Positions 24,451 to 34,291 of a stretch of DNA of 64,000 bases are shown here, one piece after another; position 1 is the stretch's first letter, and every line of letters begins with the position of its first letter. The position numbers were made by a program, and so were the translations under genes. The stretch is from contig CAJLRM010000007.1 in assembly GCA_905209085.1 (NCBI GenBank), positions 62,001 through 126,000 of the forward strand, read 5' to 3'. The notes below the pieces were generated by a model, which saw nothing but the letters and a program-made list of their open reading frames with translations, did no database searches and was not told the DNA's origin. Origin of the DNA: an uncultured Eubacteriales bacterium (lineage in GTDB: Bacteria > Bacillota > Clostridia > Christensenellales > Borkfalkiaceae).

Positions 24451-25267
24451 TATTTATAAAGAGATAAGCGCTTTTTACGAAAGCGCGGATACGGAAAAAC
24501 GAATTTTCGGGAAGAGCGTCTTCGGACGCGGACTTTACGCCGTAAAACTCGGAGAGGGCGCGCCCGTGGGAATCGCGCAGTACGCCATTCACGGTCGGGA
24601 ATGGATAACGGCGAAACTCGCCCTCGCGCATTTTCGGCGGGGGATAACCGTAGGCAGCGTGTGGATAATTCCTCTGATGAATCCCGACGGCGCGCTTTTG
24701 AGCGGGTACGGTGTCGATACGGCTTTGGAAAGCGAGCGCGCCAAGCTTCTGAAAATCAACGGCTCCTTCGATTTTTCCCTGTGGAAAGCCAATGGGGCGG
24801 GGGTGGATCTCAACGTCAATTTCGCCGCGAATTGGGGGGAAGGGAAGCGCAACGTCCGCGTTCCCGCGAGCGAGAATTACATCGGTCCCTCGCCTTTTTC
24901 CGAGCCGGAAACGCAGGCGCTTAAAAAATTTACCGAGGAAATACGCCCCGATTTTACGCTCAGCTATCACACCAAGGGCGAAGAAATCTATTGGTACTAT
25001 CATCAATCGCTCGCGGCTTGCGCGCGGGATAAACGGCTGGCGCTCGCCCTGTCGGACGCTACGGGGTATCCTCTGTGTCACGCGGGCGGCAGTACGGGCG
25101 GCTATAAGGATTGGTGCATAAAGAAATTAAAGATTCCCTCCTTTACGATAGAGGCGGGAAGCGACGGCTTTTGCCACCCGCTCGGAGAGGACGAGTACGG
25201 GGATGTCGAGGAACATAATTTAGACGCGCTGCGCGCTTTGACGGAGGCGTATAAAGCGCAAAAGTAA
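24446..25267 (+). CDS. M14-family zinc carboxypeptidase-like protein
   Basis: A 273-residue peptidase without signal peptide. Zinc ligands His49/Glu52 (IHGREW) and His175 (SYHTKGEE), the substrate motif DLNVNF (121-126, usually DLNRNF) and the catalytic Glu236 (FTIEAG) are all present. It resembles the gamma-D-glutamyl-diaminopimelate and muropeptide-trimming M14 peptidases of Firmicutes, so turnover of cell-wall peptides is likely. The arginine of DLNRNF, which usually contacts the substrate carboxylate, is replaced by Val. The GTG start at 24446 has no good ribosome site and lies inside a palindrome, so the start is uncertain; the frame before residue 1 offers nothing better. Confidence 0.82.
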   Translation: MDIYKEISAFYESADTEKRIFGKSVFGRGLYAVKLGEGAPVGIAQYAIHGREWITAKLALAHFRRGITVGSVWIIPLMNPDGALLSGYGVDTALESERAKLLKINGSFDFSLWKANGAGVDLNVNFAANWGEGKRNVRVPASENYIGPSPFSEPETQALKKFTEEIRPDFTLSYHTKGEEIYWYYHQSLAACARDKRLALALSDATGYPLCHAGGSTGGYKDWCIKKLKIPSFTIEAGSDGFCHPLGEDEYGDVEEHNLDALRALTEAYKAQK

Positions 25268-25297
25268 ACGACGGATAAGGAAAGAAACGATAACGGA

Positions 25298-25828
25298 ATG
25301 AAAAAATTGTCGAGAGAGGAAAAATTCATGCGCGCGGCGATCCGCGCGGCAAAGCGCGCGCTGAAAGAGGGCGAAGTTCCCATCGGAGCGGTCGTCGTTT
25401 ACGGGGAGAAAGTGGTGGCACGCGGCTATAACCGCCGCACGAAAATGCAGCTCGCCTCCGCGCACGCGGAGATGATGGCGATCGACTGCGCCTGCCGGAA
25501 ATTCAAGAGCTGGCGCCTGCCCGAAGGGTGCGAATTGTACGTCACCTTGGAACCCTGCCCCATGTGCATGGGCGCGGCGCTGGGCGCCCGCGTGGACAAG
25601 CTCTTTTTCGGCGCTTACGAACAAAAGGGGCGCTCGCTGACGAACGCGCTTGCCGAGTCGAATCTTCTCAACCACAAAACGGAAGTGAAGGGCGGGGTGG
25701 AGGAGCAAGAATGCGCGCGGCTATTGACCTTCTTTTTCGGGGAAATGCGCAGGAAACAAAAGCGCGAAAAAGAGGAAAGAAAAAATAGTGAAAATAATTG
25801 CGGGAGCGGCGCGGAAACGGTTGACTAA
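25298..25828 (+). CDS. tadA: tRNA-specific adenosine deaminase
   Basis: A 176-residue cytidine/deoxycytidylate-deaminase-fold enzyme. Zinc ligand and proton shuttle are His56 and Glu58 in HAE; Cys87 and Cys90 lie in EPCPMCMGAAL. The sequence GALGARVDKLFFGAYEQKGR-type segment is typical of TadA. It converts A34 to inosine in tRNA-Arg(ACG). A charged, Lys/Glu-rich extension of about 30 residues after residue 148 is longer than usual. It follows the peptidase by 30 bases. The 178 bases after it hold no gene and, unusually for this neighbourhood, no recognisable SRP RNA. Confidence 0.95.
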   Translation: MKKLSREEKFMRAAIRAAKRALKEGEVPIGAVVVYGEKVVARGYNRRTKMQLASAHAEMMAIDCACRKFKSWRLPEGCELYVTLEPCPMCMGAALGARVDKLFFGAYEQKGRSLTNALAESNLLNHKTEVKGGVEEQECARLLTFFFGEMRRKQKREKEERKNSENNCGSGAETVD

Positions 25829-26006
25829 AAATTTCAAACAGGCTATTATATTACTGTAACGAAATGACAAATCATAAAGAAATCAAAGTTCGAGAGAAAT
25901 CGTAAGGGGTCCGGGAAGTCATACGGCAGATAAAAAAATCCGTTCGCGCAGGACGCGGCAAAGCGTCTTAAAAAAGAGCGGATAAAACATACAAGGAAGG
26001 TACTTC

Positions 26007-26951
26007 ATGATAACTCACGGCAATGAAATCAAGTTGTTCTCCGGTAACTCCAACCGTCCTCTGGCGGAGTCGATTGCCCGCAAGCTCAATACCGAGCTGG
26101 GCGGCATCGAGGTTACCTCCTTCTCCGACGGCGAAATCAACATTCACATCGAAGAAACTGTCCGCGGCAGGGATCTGTTCATCATTCAATCCACCTGTAC
26201 GCCCGTCAACGACAATCTCATGGAATTGCTGATTATGATCGACGCGGCAAAGCGCGCCAGCGCGGGGCGGATCACCGCCGTCATGCCCTATTTCGGCTAT
26301 GCCCGGCAGGACAGAAAAGCCCGTTCGCGCGATCCCATCACCGCAAAGCTGGTCGCCAATCTTATCACGGCGGCGGGTGCGGACAGAGTGCTGACGATGG
26401 ATTTGCACGCGGAACAAATCCAGGGCTTTTTCGATATTCCCGTCGATAATCTCTTGGGAGGTCCCACGCTTTACAACTATTTTGCGCGGGAGGGGAACAT
26501 CGACGTGGTGGTTTCTCCCGACGTCGGCAGCGTCAAGCGCGCGAGAAAGGTGGCCGAGAAGTTCGGCGTACCCATTGCCATCATCGACAAACGCCGCCCC
26601 AAGGCGAACGTCATGGAAGTCATGAACATCATCGGCGACGTAAACGGCAGGAGATGTCTGATGATCGACGATATGATAGACACCGCAGGCACCATCTGCC
26701 AGGGCGCGCAGGCCTTGAAAGACGCGGGCGCGGCGGAAATTTATGCGGCGTGCACGCACGCGGTACTTAGCGGTCCTGCCGTGGAAAGATTGGAAAATTC
26801 CGCGATCACCAAATTGGTGATGCTGGACACGGTGCATCTTCCCAAGGAAAAAATGCGGGATAAGTTCAGTATTCTGACGGCGGCGGATATTTTCGCCGCG
26901 GCGATCGAAAACGTCTATCTCGATAAGCCTATGTCAAAGCTTTACGACTGA
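26007..26951 (+). CDS. prs: Ribose-phosphate pyrophosphokinase
   Basis: A 314-residue enzyme of normal length. The N-terminal [27 protein letters not shown] start, the flexible loop [16 protein letters not shown] (here [13 protein letters not shown], about residues 94-106), the metal-binding [18 protein letters not shown] region and the PRPP loop [13 protein letters not shown] (about 218-230) are all intact. It makes PRPP from ribose 5-phosphate and ATP for nucleotide, His and Trp synthesis. AAGGAAGGT precedes the ATG. A terminator follows directly. Confidence 0.97.
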   Translation: MITHGNEIKLFSGNSNRPLAESIARKLNTELGGIEVTSFSDGEINIHIEETVRGRDLFIIQSTCTPVNDNLMELLIMIDAAKRASAGRITAVMPYFGYARQDRKARSRDPITAKLVANLITAAGADRVLTMDLHAEQIQGFFDIPVDNLLGGPTLYNYFAREGNIDVVVSPDVGSVKRARKVAEKFGVPIAIIDKRRPKANVMEVMNIIGDVNGRRCLMIDDMIDTAGTICQGAQALKDAGAAEIYAACTHAVLSGPAVERLENSAITKLVMLDTVHLPKEKMRDKFSILTAADIFAAAIENVYLDKPMSKLYD

Positions 26952-26972
26952 GAAAATTTCTTCGGAACGAAA

Positions 26973-27007
26973 AAAACCGCCGTCGCCCAAAAAGCGCCGG
27001 CGGTTTT
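26973..27007 (+). terminator. Terminator after prs
   Basis: AAAACCGCCG (26973-26982) pairs with CGGCGGTTTT (26998-27007). Confidence 0.85.
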
Positions 27008-27186
27008 GGTCGGTGTTTGCGCCGCGCTCCGTCGAAGCCGCGGGGAGGAACAAAGCGCGCGAAGGAAGCGAAATTCGCAAGGCGGATCGCCTGCATCTTA
27101 CCTGCATCTTATAATTTACGGACGGAAGTCCTACGCGCTCCGCGGAAAGAGGATCCTTTTTGCGGGGCGGGAAACGAGGGAGCAAT

Positions 27187-27747
27187 ATGTATCTGATAGT
27201 GGGACTCGGCAATCCCGAGAAGCAATACGAAAAAACCTTTCACAACATGGGTTTCATCGCGGCGGGGGACGCCGCGGAAGCCCTGGGCGCCAAGTTCAGG
27301 AAAAAGGAGTGTGAGGCGTCCGTCGCGGAAGCGCATATAAACGGCGAAAAGGTGATTATCGCCCGCCCTTTGACGTATATGAACAATTCGGGCAGAGCGG
27401 TGAAGCAATTGATGGCGAAATATAAGATCGACGAGGAGAATCTTCTCGTCGTTTACGACGATTACGATCTCCCGAAAGGAAAAGTCCGCATTCGCGCGGG
27501 GGGCAGCGCGGGAACGCATAACGGGATGCGCAGCATCATCGGCGAAACGGGACTTACCGCGTTTCCCCGCATCCGCATCGGAATCCGCGACGAGGAAGTG
27601 AAGATTCCCCTTATCAATTACGTGCTTTCCGAAGTAAGGCGGGAGGATTACGAACTTTTCGCCGAGGCGTGCAAAAAGGCGGGCGAGGCGGCGGCGGAGT
27701 TTGCCCGCGGCGCTTCGATAGAGATGGTGATGAATAAATTTAATTGA
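27187..27747 (+). CDS. pth: Peptidyl-tRNA hydrolase
   Basis: A 186-residue Pth. The signature LIVGLGNPEKQYEKTFHNMGF carries the catalytic His19 and Asn10; PLTYMNNSG and the DDYDLPKGKVRIRAGGSAGTHNG segment (about residues 93-118) complete the active site. The ATG at 27187 follows GAGGGAGCA. It recycles peptidyl-tRNA. The pth-mfd neighbourhood is common in Firmicutes. The 280 bases to mfd carry no gene except the mfd promoter. Confidence 0.96.
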   Translation: MYLIVGLGNPEKQYEKTFHNMGFIAAGDAAEALGAKFRKKECEASVAEAHINGEKVIIARPLTYMNNSGRAVKQLMAKYKIDEENLLVVYDDYDLPKGKVRIRAGGSAGTHNGMRSIIGETGLTAFPRIRIGIRDEEVKIPLINYVLSEVRREDYELFAEACKKAGEAAAEFARGASIEMVMNKFN

Positions 27748-27986
27748 GGGAAAGCCGGACGAACGTCCGCGCTGCAAGTTCAGAAAATGCGCCGGAAACG
27801 CGCGGGGCGAAAGAAGCGTAGCCTTTTCGGAAAAGTTGATTTTTTCGATCGGATGCAAAACGACGCCGCGATCGTTTGTTTTTGCGCAAAAGCCGAGGCT
27901 TTCACGCCTCCCGCGCAGGATTGCGGCGAGTGGCGGCGTCCGATTGCGAAAAGGGCGGAACGGGGGATAATTTTTTCTCGGAGAGG

Positions 27987-28015
27987 TTGATTTTTTTGAA
28001 AGAAAGACGTATAAT
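27987..28015 (+). promoter_or_regulatory. mfd promoter with very short leader
   Basis: TTGATT (27987-27992), 17-bp spacer, TATAAT (28010-28015). The ATG at 28028 leaves a leader of only about six bases. Confidence 0.75.
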
Positions 28016-28027
28016 AGACGGGAAACA

Positions 28028-31000
28028 ATGAAAGAAAAATTCTTTACGGTTGACAAAATAGGAGGGGAATACCCCCTTTTCGGGGAAGAAATCCGCCGGG
28101 GCGCGCCCACGGCGGTTTTCGGCGTTTCCGATTCCCTCAAATATCTCCTCGCGTCCCTCGTCGACGCGCCCGTCGTGTATATCGCGGCGGACGCGGTCGC
28201 CGCGCAGAAAGCCGCGGAAAATATCGCTTCGCTCTCGGGCAAGCGCACCGCCGTGCTGGCGGCAAAGGACGAGGTGCTCTTATACCGCAAGGCCCTTTCC
28301 AAGGATTCCCTTTTCAAAAGGCTAAGCGGCATTTACGCGCTGCAAAGCGGCTGTCCCGTCGTGACGGCGGAAATAGACGCCCTCGTTCAGCTCTTTCCCA
28401 AACGGATTCCCTCGATTCTATTAAAGGAGGGAGAGGACGCCGATTTCCTTTCTCTGCCCGCAAAGCTCGTGGAAATGGGCTATACGCGCGGTTTTGAAGT
28501 GGAAACGAAGGGCGCCTTCGCGCTTCGCGGCGACATTCTCGACATCTTTCCCGTCAATGCGGAAAATCCCGTCCGCATCGATTTCTTCGGCGATACGGTG
28601 GAAAAGATCAAGCCGTACGATCTCGTCACGGGAAACCGACTGGAAAGTTCGAAAGAGCTTCTCATCCTTTCCGCCACCGACGTCTTTGTGGAGGAGGGGG
28701 ACAGGGCGCGCGTGGAGGAGGCGTTTAAAGACGGACTGAAAAACTTTACTACGACGGAGGCGTATACCCGCGCGGTCGAAATCGCGGACGAGATCCTGTC
28801 CGATCCCGCGGGCGAAAAATCCGCCTTTTTGATGCCGCTCTTAAAAAATTCCGTCGACTTTTTCTCGATTTTACCCGAGAACGCAGTGCTCGTATTCGAC
28901 GAGGGCAAAACGCTCTGGGACAAATTCAACGCGCTTTATAAAGAACACGAGGAGCGCTTTCGTCGCCTGCAATCGGGCGGGGAGGCGTTTCCCTTTTCCT
29001 TCGGTCAGTATACGGAGAGGGAAAGCTTCCTCTCTTCCCTGTCCGCTTTCCGCCGCGCGGCGTTGCAGACGTTCACGGGCAAGCCCTTTTTCTTCGAGCC
29101 CTTAAAGATATTCAATCTGACGGCGACGCCCGCCGCGAAATACCTCAACGGCTTTCCCGCGCTCCTGACGGACGTGAAAAACTGGCTGCGGGGAGGGTAT
29201 CGGGTGCTGCTTTACTGCGGCGACTCTGCGCGTGCGGCAAAGATGGAATCCCTCCTGTCCGACGAGTACGTTTCCACCGTCAAGCTTCCGGACGACCTCG
29301 CCTCTTTCAAGGGCGTGTGCGTTTTGCCCGAAAACTTGGACAAGGGCTTTATTCTGCACGAGTGCAAGCTGGCGGTGATAGGTTCGGGGGATCTCTACAC
29401 CAAGCCGCCCGATACGAAGCGCATCCGAAGGAAGCGGGGGGATATGTTCTCCGCGCCCGAGGTGGGGGATTACGCCGTGCACGAAACGCACGGGATCGGC
29501 AAGGTCGTCGGCACGAAAAAAATCGAAACGACGGACGGCACCAAGGAATATATCGCCCTCGAATACAAGGACGGGGACGTCTTATACGTTCCCGCGGAAC
29601 ATATGGACATCCTCTCCAAGTACGTGGGGGACGCGCATCCCGCTCTGAGCAAGATCGGGGGCGCCGATTTCGAGCGGGTGAAAGCGCGCGTCCGCGCTTC
29701 CCTCAAAAGGCTCGCCTTCGACCTTAAAAAGTTATATGCGGAGCGGGCGGAGTCCAAGGGCTTCCGCTTTCCCGAAAACGCCGCTTTCATGCAGGAATTC
29801 GAGGACGCGTTCCCCTACGAACTGACTCCCGATCAGGCGTCGAGCGTGGAAGAGATCAAGGCGGATATGTGTTCGGACAAAGTCATGGACAGACTTCTTT
29901 GCGGGGACGTGGGATTCGGCAAGACGGAAGTCGCTTTCCGAGCCGTCTACTTATGCGTTTTGGGCGGCAAACAGGCGGCGCTGATGTGCCCCAGCACCAT
30001 TCTCTGCAATCAGCATTTCAACACCGCCTGCGAGAGATTCTCCGATTTCGGCGTGCGCGTCGCCGCGCTCAACCGCTTCAATTCGCCCAAGGAACAGGAG
30101 AAGATCTTGCAGGGACTGAAAGACGGCACGATCGATTTCGTCGTAGGCACCCACCGCCTGTTGTCCGGCGACGTCAGATTTAAGGATCTGGGACTTTTGG
30201 TGCTCGACGAGGAACAGCGTTTCGGCGTCGAGCATAAGGAGAAGATCAAACATTTGAGAAAGGACATCGACTGTCTTACGATGACGGCGACGCCCATTCC
30301 CCGAACGCTGCATATGTCCCTTTCGGGAATCCGTGACATCTCGACGATACAGACGCCCCCCGGCGAACGTCTGCCCGTGCAGACTTATGTGGTGGAAGAA
30401 ACGGAAACGCTCATCCGCGACGCCTGTATCCGCGAGCTTTCGCGGGGCGGGCAGATATTCATTCTCTATAATAAAGTGGAGAGTATTTTCACCTTCGCTG
30501 CCAAGATCAAGCGCATTCTTCCCGAAGCGGAAATTTCCGTGGCGCACGGGCGCATGGATAAAACGGTGCTGGAAAACAGCGTATTCGATTTTTACAGCGG
30601 CAAGAGCAACGTCCTCGTCACCACGACGATCATCGAAAACGGCATCGACCTTCCCAACGCCAATACGCTCATCGTCGTCGACAGCGACAAGCTGGGCATT
30701 TCTCAGCTCTATCAGCTCAAAGGCAGAGTGGGGCGGGGCACGCGGCTGGCGCACGCCTATTTCACGTTCAAGCCCGAACGCGTGATGACGCAGAACGCCT
30801 CCGAGCGATTGAAGGCGATCATGGAATTCACCGAACTCGGCTCGGGCTATAAGCTCGCCATGCGGGATCTCGAAATCCGCGGCGCGGGCAACGTTCTGGG
30901 CGCGGAACAGCACGGGCATATGGACAGAGTGGGATACGAGCTGTACGCCAAGCTCCTCAAAGAGGAACTGACGGGAGAAACGCAGTCGGTCGCGGAACTC

Positions 31001-31438
31001 GACATCCGCGCCAACGCCTATATTTCAGAAAAATACATCGAATCCTCGGCGGGAAGGCTGGATACGTATAAACAGATTGCGGAAATTTCCACGGTCGCCG
31101 ACTATAAACGGGTGTATTCTTCTTTGGAAGAGATGTACGGACCGCTGCCGCAGGCGGTCGTCAATCTTCTGGTGATCGCGGTGCTGAAAAGCTACGCGGC
31201 GAAATTCAACGTCCGCAAGATCACGGTGGCGAAAGGCGTGGGAGCGTTGGAGTTTCCTTCCCTCGAAGCTTTGGGGGATAAACGAATCCTCGCCGCGATG
31301 GATAAATATAAGGAAAAAGTGCGCCTGAATATGGCGGAAGCGCCCGTCGTCGAAATTTTCGGAAAGCGGGAAGCGGCGGATTTGATGGCGGAAATGACAA
31401 AATTTTTGAAATTTGCCTTAACTTTCACAACTTTATAA
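28028..31438 (+). CDS. mfd: Transcription-repair coupling factor
   Basis: A 1136-residue protein of normal size. It has UvrB-homologous N-terminal domains (about 1-340), the RNA-polymerase interaction domain with the YAVHETHGIGKVVGTKKIE-type start (about 480-560), the RecG-like helicase core with Walker A (GDVGFGKTEVAFRA, about 620), DEEQRFGVEHKE (about 725), motif III MTATPIPRTL, and VGRGTRLAHAYF, and the C-terminal TRCF domain. Mfd removes stalled RNA polymerase and recruits UvrA. No ribosome binding site is visible in the few transcribed bases before the ATG, so initiation is probably leaderless-like. Confidence 0.96.
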   Translation: MKEKFFTVDKIGGEYPLFGEEIRRGAPTAVFGVSDSLKYLLASLVDAPVVYIAADAVAAQKAAENIASLSGKRTAVLAAKDEVLLYRKALSKDSLFKRLSGIYALQSGCPVVTAEIDALVQLFPKRIPSILLKEGEDADFLSLPAKLVEMGYTRGFEVETKGAFALRGDILDIFPVNAENPVRIDFFGDTVEKIKPYDLVTGNRLESSKELLILSATDVFVEEGDRARVEEAFKDGLKNFTTTEAYTRAVEIADEILSDPAGEKSAFLMPLLKNSVDFFSILPENAVLVFDEGKTLWDKFNALYKEHEERFRRLQSGGEAFPFSFGQYTERESFLSSLSAFRRAALQTFTGKPFFFEPLKIFNLTATPAAKYLNGFPALLTDVKNWLRGGYRVLLYCGDSARAAKMESLLSDEYVSTVKLPDDLASFKGVCVLPENLDKGFILHECKLAVIGSGDLYTKPPDTKRIRRKRGDMFSAPEVGDYAVHETHGIGKVVGTKKIETTDGTKEYIALEYKDGDVLYVPAEHMDILSKYVGDAHPALSKIGGADFERVKARVRASLKRLAFDLKKLYAERAESKGFRFPENAAFMQEFEDAFPYELTPDQASSVEEIKADMCSDKVMDRLLCGDVGFGKTEVAFRAVYLCVLGGKQAALMCPSTILCNQHFNTACERFSDFGVRVAALNRFNSPKEQEKILQGLKDGTIDFVVGTHRLLSGDVRFKDLGLLVLDEEQRFGVEHKEKIKHLRKDIDCLTMTATPIPRTLHMSLSGIRDISTIQTPPGERLPVQTYVVEETETLIRDACIRELSRGGQIFILYNKVESIFTFAAKIKRILPEAEISVAHGRMDKTVLENSVFDFYSGKSNVLVTTTIIENGIDLPNANTLIVVDSDKLGISQLYQLKGRVGRGTRLAHAYFTFKPERVMTQNASERLKAIMEFTELGSGYKLAMRDLEIRGAGNVLGAEQHGHMDRVGYELYAKLLKEELTGETQSVAELDIRANAYISEKYIESSAGRLDTYKQIAEISTVADYKRVYSSLEEMYGPLPQAVVNLLVIAVLKSYAAKFNVRKITVAKGVGALEFPSLEALGDKRILAAMDKYKEKVRLNMAEAPVVEIFGKREAADLMAEMTKFLKFALTFTTL

Positions 31439-31448
31439 CGAAAAACAT

Positions 31449-31477
31449 TTGCACATTTGCGCGGAATCGGTTATAAT
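31449..31477 (+). promoter_or_regulatory. Promoter of PrsA/SurA-like lipoprotein gene
   Basis: TTGCAC (31449-31454), 17-bp spacer, TATAAT (31472-31477). Confidence 0.65.
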
Positions 31478-31561
31478 ATAGGTTGTTGACACATACCCCC
31501 AAGGGAAAATTCTGCATTTTTGTGGCACAGGCAAAGTACGATAAAAAATCGGAGCGGTTTT

Positions 31562-33727
31562 ATGAAGAACAGAAACACAATCAAGAAGATAACGGTATCG
31601 GCGTTGTGCGTGGCGTTTGCGCTGAGCGCTGCCTCCTGCGGCGAAGGACTCATCACGACCAACAGCCAGAAGGATATGGAGCAGATCATCGGCAACGTCA
31701 GTATTGCCAATCACGAAGAGTTCAAGGGCGACGGGCAGTACGCCGATTACGCGAGCGCCATTCAGAGCATGAACACCAAAATTTTAAAACGCGATTTGGT
31801 GGCTTATTTCCTCAATACCGGCTATACCTATGTAAACAGCTACGGCTATACGTACGAGCAGACTTTTAAGCTGCTGATGCAGAATCTCGTCAGCCGCAAG
31901 ATCATGGTGCAGTACGCCATGGCATATTATTTCGCTTCCACGCCCGAAGAGGGAGAATATCGGTATACGGTCGAAGCCTATAACAGCTATATCGAAAAAG
32001 AGTCCGCAAGCCTTCCCGACGCCGTGAAGGGGCATTACGAGGCGCATCCCGAAATACTCACCATGCAGTATTTCCTCACCGAGGGCGGCACGGATTCCGT
32101 CGATTACGACAAGGCCGTTTATACGCTGAAAGCGATGATCAACAACACGCTCGATTCCGCGGAGGAAAGCTTCATCGACAAAGAGGACGAGGACGGCGAT
32201 GCAAGTTCCGATACGAGGACCACTCCCACGGGCGTCGGCGAAGAAACGGAGGACTATTACGACGCCGATTACGAGATCTATACGGGCTTCAACACGCCCG
32301 ACAGCTGCGGCTCCTACGAAAGAAAGGACGGCTCCACGCAGACGACGAGAAAGCGCGCGTACAATACCTTCCTTTCCAATCTCTCCGCGAATAATCTGTT
32401 GATTAAGGGAGAGGACACCACCGATTTCACCAAGATAAACTACTATTATGTGGAGCTGGCGAGCCAATTGGAACAAGCCCTCATCACGAAATACAGCGAC
32501 GATTTGAACGACGAAGCGAATAAGGAACTGACGCAGTCCTATGTGGAAGGAAAATACGCTTCCCTGCTCGCGTCGCAGCAAAATTCCTATTCGGAAGATC
32601 AGAGCGCTTTCGAAACGGCGATCGGCAGCGTTTCCGATACGTCTTTCGTGTTGTATAGCCCGAAGGAAGGCTTCGGATTCGTCTACAATATTCTGCTTCC
32701 CTTCTCGACGACGCAGACGCAGATTCTCTCCACCTATACCAATGACACGGGGCTTACCAAGAGCGAATTTTATCAGAAGCGCTCTCAGCTTTTAAACAAA
32801 GTCAGCGGAAAAGATCTCCGCGCGCCCTGGTTCTCGACGGACGAGGAAAAGAATTACGCGTTCGAGGTCACGGCGGAGGACGAGTATTATACCAATGCGG
32901 ACACAAAGGAAAACGAGAAGAACTATCTCTTTTTCGAGGACAACCTCAAAAACAGCGCGGGGGATAACGCGCGCTATAAGGAGCTCGGTCAGTATTACGG
33001 TCAGTATCCCTATAACGGCACGGTGACGAAGGACGAGGACGACAAGTACGTATGTACGCCCAACGAAATTTCCATCGATGAATTTTTGGACGAAATGGAA
33101 GCCTATCTCAATTATGCAAATCCCTCTTTCGACGCGAAGGGCGCCGAGAAGACGGGCTATGTGAAGGACGGAAAATATACCCTTTCGGAAAACGGAAAAT
33201 TCGATTATTCAGAATTCCTGTACTATGAAGGAAAAGTGACGCTCAAAGATACAAAGCATAAGGATTATTTCGTCAAGGGCACCGATTCCTACACCGCGGT
33301 TTCCGTCATCAATGAATTGATGTTCGCGTACAGTTCGGATACGGGCAATCTCAATAAATATATGGGTTATACCGTTTCTCCGTATAAGACGAGCTATGTG
33401 TCGGAATTCGAGTATGCCGCGCAGTACGCCATCCGCGCGGGCGCGGGCACCTATGTGGTATGTCCTTCCGATTACGGCTGGCACGTCATTTACGTTTCTT
33501 TCGTCTATGACGAGGGAGAGGTCTACGAAAACGGATTCAACTGGAACGAGAGGGAAGAGGAAGGCACTTTCTCCTATCTGTTCTACGAATCCTTGAAGTC
33601 CGATTCTTCTTCGTCCTCCTCCTATGCGTCGATGATACAGAATCAGATCCTCGGCAAATACAACACCGACACCTGCGTCACGCTTTACGAAAACAGATAT
33701 AAGGATCTGTTGAGCCTCGATAAATAA
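31562..33727 (+). CDS. Large lipoprotein, probable PrsA/SurA-type foldase relative
   Basis: A 721-residue lipoprotein: basic start MKNRNTIKK, hydrophobic core, lipobox SAASC. The mature part is rich in Tyr, Asp, Ser and Glu. The beginning looks like a SurA N-domain (alternating helices around residues 40-200 with repeated Tyr) and the end has AGTYVVCPSDYGWHVIYVSF, which resembles the last strand of parvulin domains (GYHIIKV in PrsA). The central part is divergent and lacks a clear PPIC signature. mfd followed by a PrsA/SurA-like gene is common in Firmicutes, which supports the idea. Role in folding exported proteins is inferred; catalytic activity is doubtful. Confidence 0.65.
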   Translation: MKNRNTIKKITVSALCVAFALSAASCGEGLITTNSQKDMEQIIGNVSIANHEEFKGDGQYADYASAIQSMNTKILKRDLVAYFLNTGYTYVNSYGYTYEQTFKLLMQNLVSRKIMVQYAMAYYFASTPEEGEYRYTVEAYNSYIEKESASLPDAVKGHYEAHPEILTMQYFLTEGGTDSVDYDKAVYTLKAMINNTLDSAEESFIDKEDEDGDASSDTRTTPTGVGEETEDYYDADYEIYTGFNTPDSCGSYERKDGSTQTTRKRAYNTFLSNLSANNLLIKGEDTTDFTKINYYYVELASQLEQALITKYSDDLNDEANKELTQSYVEGKYASLLASQQNSYSEDQSAFETAIGSVSDTSFVLYSPKEGFGFVYNILLPFSTTQTQILSTYTNDTGLTKSEFYQKRSQLLNKVSGKDLRAPWFSTDEEKNYAFEVTAEDEYYTNADTKENEKNYLFFEDNLKNSAGDNARYKELGQYYGQYPYNGTVTKDEDDKYVCTPNEISIDEFLDEMEAYLNYANPSFDAKGAEKTGYVKDGKYTLSENGKFDYSEFLYYEGKVTLKDTKHKDYFVKGTDSYTAVSVINELMFAYSSDTGNLNKYMGYTVSPYKTSYVSEFEYAAQYAIRAGAGTYVVCPSDYGWHVIYVSFVYDEGEVYENGFNWNEREEEGTFSYLFYESLKSDSSSSSSYASMIQNQILGKYNTDTCVTLYENRYKDLLSLDK

Positions 33728-33820
33728 TTTCGTAAAAGCGTAAGGGAATGCATAAGTCGCCGAAAAGTGCTCATACTGAACATAAGCCGTTTTGATACGG
33801 CGGTTAAGGAGGTAATAAGT

Positions 33821-33973
33821 ATGAGATTGCACAGTGGCGATATTTGTCCCAAGACCGGAACTTACAGAGTTATTAACGAGGACGGCAAGACGTTGAACAG
33901 CGTGTTCGTAGGCGAGGGTGAAACCATGCCTCCCACGCAGCACTCTTCTTGCTGCTATGAATTTGCAGACTAA
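33821..33973 (+). CDS. YjzC-like small protein
   Basis: A 50-residue protein with an ideal AAGGAGGT site seven bases before the ATG. The sequence MRLHSGDICPKTGTYRVI, then GKTLNSVFVGEGETMPPTQH, follows the pattern of the YjzC family: G-x-x-CP-x-(S/T)-G-x-Y start and a P-P-T segment near the end. Two further Cys (SSCCYEF) stand near the C-terminus, so metal binding is possible. Function of the family is unknown. Confidence 0.75.
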   Translation: MRLHSGDICPKTGTYRVINEDGKTLNSVFVGEGETMPPTQHSSCCYEFAD

Positions 33974-33990
33974 AATTTAAAACCGCATAG

Positions 33991-34026
33991 AGAAATCCGC
34001 TCCGTTTTACGGTGCGGATTTCTTTC
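33991..34026 (+). terminator. Terminator after YjzC-like gene
   Basis: AGAAATCCGC (33991-34000) pairs with GCGGATTTCT (34014-34023), with an inner CCG/CGG extension. The T tail is short. The remaining 190 bases to the next promoter hold nothing clear. Confidence 0.65.
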
Positions 34027-34213
34027 GGATAGAGGGGAGCGCCGAAAACTTTTTCGGGAAAGCGTCTGACGTCGGCGCGAACGCATAGGGTAGATTGGTA
34101 TTTAAAAAGGAGCAGCAGAACGTTTCCGCGCAAGTCCGAATTTGAAATAAGGACTTATGCGGAAATTTTTTACGAAAAATTCTCCTGAAAAGAAAAAATA
34201 TGGCAGTCAGCCA

Positions 34214-34242
34214 TTGACAAAGCCGAATGTCGGGTATATAAT
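34214..34242 (+). promoter_or_regulatory. Perfect sigma-A promoter before SGNH esterase
   Basis: TTGACA (34214-34219), 17-bp spacer, TATAAT (34237-34242). Confidence 0.85.
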
Positions 34243-34291
34243 AAAAAGGACAGTCAGGAAAATTGACGAAAAAGGGAAAAGGAGAAAGAAA

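Noticed and set aside
31424..31450. Pho-box-like TTTCACAACTTTATAAC at the end of mfd
   Set aside because: Only one degenerate repeat is present, it overlaps mfd codons, and the following promoter has its own good -35.
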